Below, piece by piece: positions 35,189 through 37,857 of a stretch of DNA of 37,857 nucleotides. The stretch spans positions 1 to 37,857 of IMG/VR virus record IMGVR_UViG_3300021467_000016. One strand, given 5' to 3'. The translations under genes were made by a program, and so were the position numbers. The stretch is from a virus. The notes under the pieces are model-generated. The model was not told the DNA's origin, searched no databases, and worked only from the letters and a program-made list of their open reading frames with translations. How positions within the stretch are numbered: the first letter of the stretch is position 1; each line of letters begins with the position of its first letter.

Positions 35189-36016
35189 TTATCGTTGGAA
35201 ATATTTGCAAAAGTCCGTGCCATAAGCGCGGCAATATTTATCGCTACACAATGTTGATTGAGGGTTTGCCTTGAAACAGGCCGGATCCCCTTTAATTTTA
35301 AAATCTTCAACATCGCGTATTAACTGATTTATAACATACCAAGATTCTTTAAGACAGAAATCTACGTCATATTTAATAAATTTAGTGCCTGGATACGATT
35401 TGTCAAGTGACACCCGTGGTATATGTATGATAGCCAAATGCTCCGGCTTGGGATCGCCGTCGGATATTGCCAGATTACCATAACCACCTAGTTGTGTGTG
35501 ATATGGCCGTATTCGTGCTCCAGTTTTAGTGTCGAATATGGTTTTGAATGTCGTGATGTCAATGTGTCCTCGCACTGTATAACCCTTGACCTTGCGTTCA
35601 ACGTCTCGCTCTATGCATTTATCATCAGTCGCAGTCTCCGGAAATTTTAAGTGCGGTTCCACGTCGCGGCGGAAAATTTTTACAAAACGCACAATCTGTT
35701 TATATGCTGCATCGTGTGTTGGTGTTATTTTGTCGTATATAAGCGGTTCATCGGCTTCTTTTACCGATTTGTCATATTCTGCAATACCTGCATCTACATT
35801 GTCTTTTTCTTTATTCGTTTGACCAGTGACAATTTTATATGACAACAGGTTTCTAATTGCTGCATGTGTACCATTACCTACAGCCGTATATATCCCAACG
35901 CGCCTATCGTTTAGACTGTACCCTGCATCAATAATAATATTGTGGAACTGATTTACACACGCACGACGACAGCAGTCCTGCACGTTCGGCAACATAGATA
36001 TTCTAATTGTTTCCAT
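35189..36016 (-). CDS. Cas4/RecB-like PD-(D/E)XK nuclease with Fe-S-type cysteines
   Basis: A 275-residue nuclease. H51 (GTHAA), D153 (GHIDIT), D162-K164 (FDTKTG) and Q175-Y179 (QLGGY) match motifs of RecB/Cas4-type PD-(D/E)XK nucleases. Cysteines near the N-terminus (C15/C16/C20) and C257, C262, C270 at the C-terminus resemble the Fe-S cluster of Cas4 and AddB, though spacing is wider than usual. It should resect DNA ends for the Bet protein. The ATG at 36016 is chosen over 36190, since the latter would overlap almost half of the zinc-ribbon gene; GGAG lies upstream. Confidence 0.85.
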   Translation of the reverse strand: METIRISMLPNVQDCCRRACVNQFHNIIIDAGYSLNDRRVGIYTAVGNGTHAAIRNLLSYKIVTGQTNKEKDNVDAGIAEYDKSVKEADEPLIYDKITPTHDAAYKQIVRFVKIFRRDVEPHLKFPETATDDKCIERDVERKVKGYTVRGHIDITTFKTIFDTKTGARIRPYHTQLGGYGNLAISDGDPKPEHLAIIHIPRVSLDKSYPGTKFIKYDVDFCLKESWYVINQLIRDVEDFKIKGDPACFKANPQSTLCSDKYCRAYGTDFCKYFQR

Positions 36017-36443
36017 AGTATCTAACTCCGAGCATAGATTTGCAATTATACAGGTGCGGAAATTCTTCTTCTGCGCACACGTCGCAATATGTATGTGTGA
36101 AATTTTGGGATTGTACAACCATGCGCTTCCATGTATATCCGTCCGGTTGCAGAATCCTACCACAACGACAACATATACATGCCGAACCACATTCAGGGGT
36201 TTGACACACGCCGTAAATTGTTAACCCGCCACAAAATTTACAACGCGCGAATATATCAGACCTGCCCCATTCCCCGCGCGTTGTAATCAGAACATGATCG
36301 CCGGTACGCGCACGAACACGTGAGAAAATGTCTTTCGTTAACATACGCTCCCCGACCTCTCTGCGGTACGATTTGCGCCACGCTTCAAGCGTGCATTCGC
36401 GCCGCGCTTCTAAAAATGTATTGCCGATTTTTACTTTTGCCAT
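36003..36443 (-). CDS. Multi-zinc-ribbon protein, function unknown
   Basis: A 146-residue protein with repeated CxxC knuckles: CKFCGG, CQTPECG, CICCRCG and CDVCAEE, enough for two or three zinc sites. The N-terminal 65 residues are basic (LEARRECTLEAWRKSYRREV). Not recognised as a named family; a DNA/RNA-binding or adaptor role is a guess. GGAGGA lies 12 bases before ATG 36443, while an ATG at 36455 falls on that site. It ends 14 bases inside the nuclease gene. Confidence 0.65.
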   Translation of the reverse strand: MAKVKIGNTFLEARRECTLEAWRKSYRREVGERMLTKDIFSRVRARTGDHVLITTRGEWGRSDIFARCKFCGGLTIYGVCQTPECGSACICCRCGRILQPDGYTWKRMVVQSQNFTHTYCDVCAEEEFPHLYNCKSMLGVRYYGNN

Positions 36444-36445
36444 GA

Positions 36446-37360
36446 CTATTTCCATTCCTCCAAATAATATTCTGCTTCGATACCGTACGGCGTCGAAACG
36501 GTGACGATTCTTTTTTGTTTGTCAACTTTTATGAGCACCGGGACTTCTCCCCAACACTCGTTGTGTTTAATGACATTAATGTGGTCGTCCTCCAGCTCAG
36601 ACCAAGGGAAACCATCGAGGTTGTGCAAGACGATTTCCCAGTCGATCGGTTCATCGCCCCACCAAATTTCCTCGTTGAGGGGCGTCCCCTCATCATCAGC
36701 GCCGCATGCCGTGAGGATACCCCACGACGACGCGTAACCATCATACCAATTGGGACGATTCCCGACATAATCAGCAAGACGAATTGTTTGTCGATTATCG
36801 GTTATTGATATGGTTGGTATTAATTGTCGGATATAATTTGCCATTTTTCTCCGTGTTGTATTATCAGCACAGGCGGCATGGGCGGCGCAGGAAGCGGCAT
36901 AGGCGGCATGGGTAACATCGACGGCGGCGGCGCGGGCGGCATCGGCAGCGGCATCGGCAGCGGCGGCAGCAGCATCGGCAGCGGCATCGGCATCGGCAGC
37001 GGCATCGGCATCGGCATCGGCAGCGGCAGCGGCAGCGGTAGCGGCATCGGCGGCGGCGGCAGCAGCGCGTGCGTTGTCTACCGATGGATTTTCCAGCCAT
37101 TTTTCAGCGGCTGCGATTGCCTCTTCCGGACATTTGTCCGCCGGGTATTTATTTTTATAATTTTCAATGCATAATTTCGCCGCGTAAGTGGCGATTTTTA
37201 CGCATGTTTTTTTGTTCGGGTTATTGCGCTTGTACAGCCACAGCATCCAATCAGGCCGTTCACATTCATCCCATGCCTGTTGGAGGGTCCGGTCTCCAAC
37301 CCACCTGAGCGCCTCTGCACATGCATCGCTTTTTTTGAGATATTTTTTTAATTCCACCAT
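36446..37360 (-). CDS. Ala-rich protein resembling Imm5-like putative immunity proteins
   Basis: A 304-residue protein. Residues about 1-95 (SDACAEALRWVGDRTLQQAW, ERPDWMLWL, EEAIAAAEKWLENPS) resemble the N-terminus of the putative-immunity-protein (Imm5-like) family, a recognition from memory. Residues about 95-165 are a low-complexity Ala/Asp helix made from GGCATC/GGCAGC-type repeats. The last 130 residues form a separate acidic domain (NWYDGYASSWGILTACGADD) not seen in the partial paralogue. GGAGGAGG precedes the ATG at 37360. It could be a defence or anti-defence factor or a structural helix; function unknown. Confidence 0.7.
   Translation of the reverse strand: MVELKKYLKKSDACAEALRWVGDRTLQQAWDECERPDWMLWLYKRNNPNKKTCVKIATYAAKLCIENYKNKYPADKCPEEAIAAAEKWLENPSVDNARAAAAAADAATAAAAAADADADAAADADAAADAAAAAADAAADAARAAAVDVTHAAYAASCAAHAACADNTTRRKMANYIRQLIPTISITDNRQTIRLADYVGNRPNWYDGYASSWGILTACGADDEGTPLNEEIWWGDEPIDWEIVLHNLDGFPWSELEDDHINVIKHNECWGEVPVLIKVDKQKRIVTVSTPYGIEAEYYLEEWK
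36803..37228. repeat. Duplicated segment, copy 1 (Ala-rich gene)
   Basis: This segment pairs with 37421-37857. Outer flanks (36803-36876 and 37062-37228) are almost identical to those of copy 2, while the GC-rich core (about 36877-37061) is built from different short repeats, mainly GGCATC, GGCAGC and GGCGGC. Read on the minus strand it encodes the Ala-rich helix. Confidence 0.85.
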
Positions 37361-37375
37361 TTTTAACCTCCTCCG

Positions 37376-37857
37376 TTAATTGTTTTTTTGCTCCCTCGTT
37401 ACCAATATCGTCTGTTCGGGTATTGATATGGTTGGTATTAATTGTCGGATGTAATTTGCTATTTTTGCCTGTGTTGTATTATAAGCACAGGCGGCATAGT
37501 AGGCGGAGCGGGCGGCGTAGGCGGCGGCGATGGCAGCGTCGGCGGCGGCGACATCAGCGGCATAGGCGTCGGCGGCAGCGGTGGCGGCGTAGGCGGCGGC
37601 GATGGCAGCGTCGGCGGCAACACGGGCGGCACGGGTAACATCGACGGAAGTGGCGGCAGCGGTCTCCGCGGCATAAGCGGCGGCATCGGCAGCGCGTGCG
37701 TTGTCTTCCGATGGATTTTCCAGCCATTTCTCAGCGGCCGCGATTGCCTCTTCCGGGCGTTTGTCCGCCGGATATTTATTTTTATAATTTTCAATGCATA
37801 ATTTCGCCGCGTAAATGGCGATTTTTACGCATGTTTTTTTGTTCGGGTTGTTTCGCT
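37376..37857 (-). CDS. Partial Ala-rich paralogue, cut by window edge
   Basis: An open frame on the minus strand enters from beyond 37857 and stops at 37376. It has no start within the window (first complete codon ends at 37855). It begins RNNPNKKTCVKIAIYAAKLC, matching residues about 45-64 of the neighbour, then KWLENPSEDNARAADAAA, and ends NYIRQLIPTISIPEQTI before a different, shorter tail. Its Ala-rich core differs in sequence and length from the neighbour, holding a 12-residue unit (AADAAIAAAYAA) twice. It lies 15 bases upstream of the neighbour ATG, in the same operon. Confidence 0.8.
   Translation of the reverse strand, partial: RNNPNKKTCVKIAIYAAKLCIENYKNKYPADKRPEEAIAAAEKWLENPSEDNARAADAAAYAAETAAATSVDVTRAARVAADAAIAAAYAATAAADAYAADVAAADAAIAAAYAARSAYYAACAYNTTQAKIANYIRQLIPTISIPEQTILVTREQKNN
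37421..37857. repeat. Duplicated segment, copy 2 (partial Ala-rich gene)
   Basis: Second copy, truncated by the window edge. The flanks match copy 1 closely, from TATTGATATGG at 37421 and from CAGCGCGTGCG at 37690 to the end. The core includes a 36-base exact direct repeat at 37511-37546 and 37583-37618, which encodes AADAAIAAAYAA on the minus strand. Confidence 0.85.

Noticed and set aside
36877-37618. CRISPR-like array
   Set aside because: Repeats are hexanucleotide or 36-base units without regular unique spacers and lie in an open coding frame.
36824-37801. Gly-rich plus-strand frames (36824-37174 and 37442-37801) and Arg/Cys- or Pro-rich frames
   Set aside because: Alternative readings of the GGC repeats. 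The Ala-rich minus frames have conserved ends, a good ribosome site and a paralogue.

Overview
This window is most of a tailed-phage genome (or prophage), low in GC and tightly packed, cut through a gene at its right edge. One HK97-fold head set and one long-tail set with a tape-measure gene, and no sheath or contractile baseplate genes, point to a siphovirus-like (lambda/GTA-type tail tip) phage. Strong Shine-Dalgarno sequences (AAGGAG, AGGAGG) and some TTG/GTG starts indicate a bacterial host using ordinary SD-led initiation; the host cannot be named from the sequence. No integrase, lysin or tRNA is visible.

Layout. 1-206: AT-rich leader with short repeats. 207-7481 (+): head module: small terminase, large terminase, portal fused to a MuF-like domain, prohead protease fused to two further domains, and HK97-type major capsid protein. 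7556-18482 (+): an 11 kb cassette of 17 genes lying between the capsid gene and the head-tail connector. It encodes nine putative glycosyltransferases of at least five types (GT4-like, GT2/GT-A-like, GT9-like, a tandem pair of GT-D enzymes, CgeB-like), two methyltransferases, a sulfotransferase-like protein, a PAPS-reductase/ATP-pyrophosphatase-family protein with an N-terminal zinc finger, and four small proteins, two of them with membrane segments. 18482-32353 (+): connector and tail genes: gp6-like connector, gp10-like protein, tail terminator, tube, tail chaperone with a -1 frameshift, tape measure, a fibre-like protein, three small genes, two distal-tail proteins, a gpL/BR0599-like protein, NlpC/P60 peptidase, hub protein and a second fibre-like protein, ending at a strong rho-independent terminator. 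32435-37857 (-): a convergent early operon: two Ala-rich paralogues (one partial), a zinc-ribbon protein, a Cas4/RecB-like nuclease, a Bet/RecT annealing protein, a small Rad50/SbcC-like ATPase and an excisionase-type HTH protein.

How it fits together. The cassette is coupled to the late operon by overlapping stop/start codons, and its last gene overlaps the connector gene by one base, so it should be made with the virion proteins. The transferases look cytoplasmic, there is no flippase or polymerase, and no nucleotide-modifying enzyme is seen. The economical reading is that the phage builds a methylated and perhaps sulfated glycan on its own virion proteins. This is an inference. The right-hand operon supplies a recombination module (nuclease, annealase, ATPase). 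The Ala-rich pair is a recent duplication whose flanks are nearly identical while the low-complexity core has diverged.
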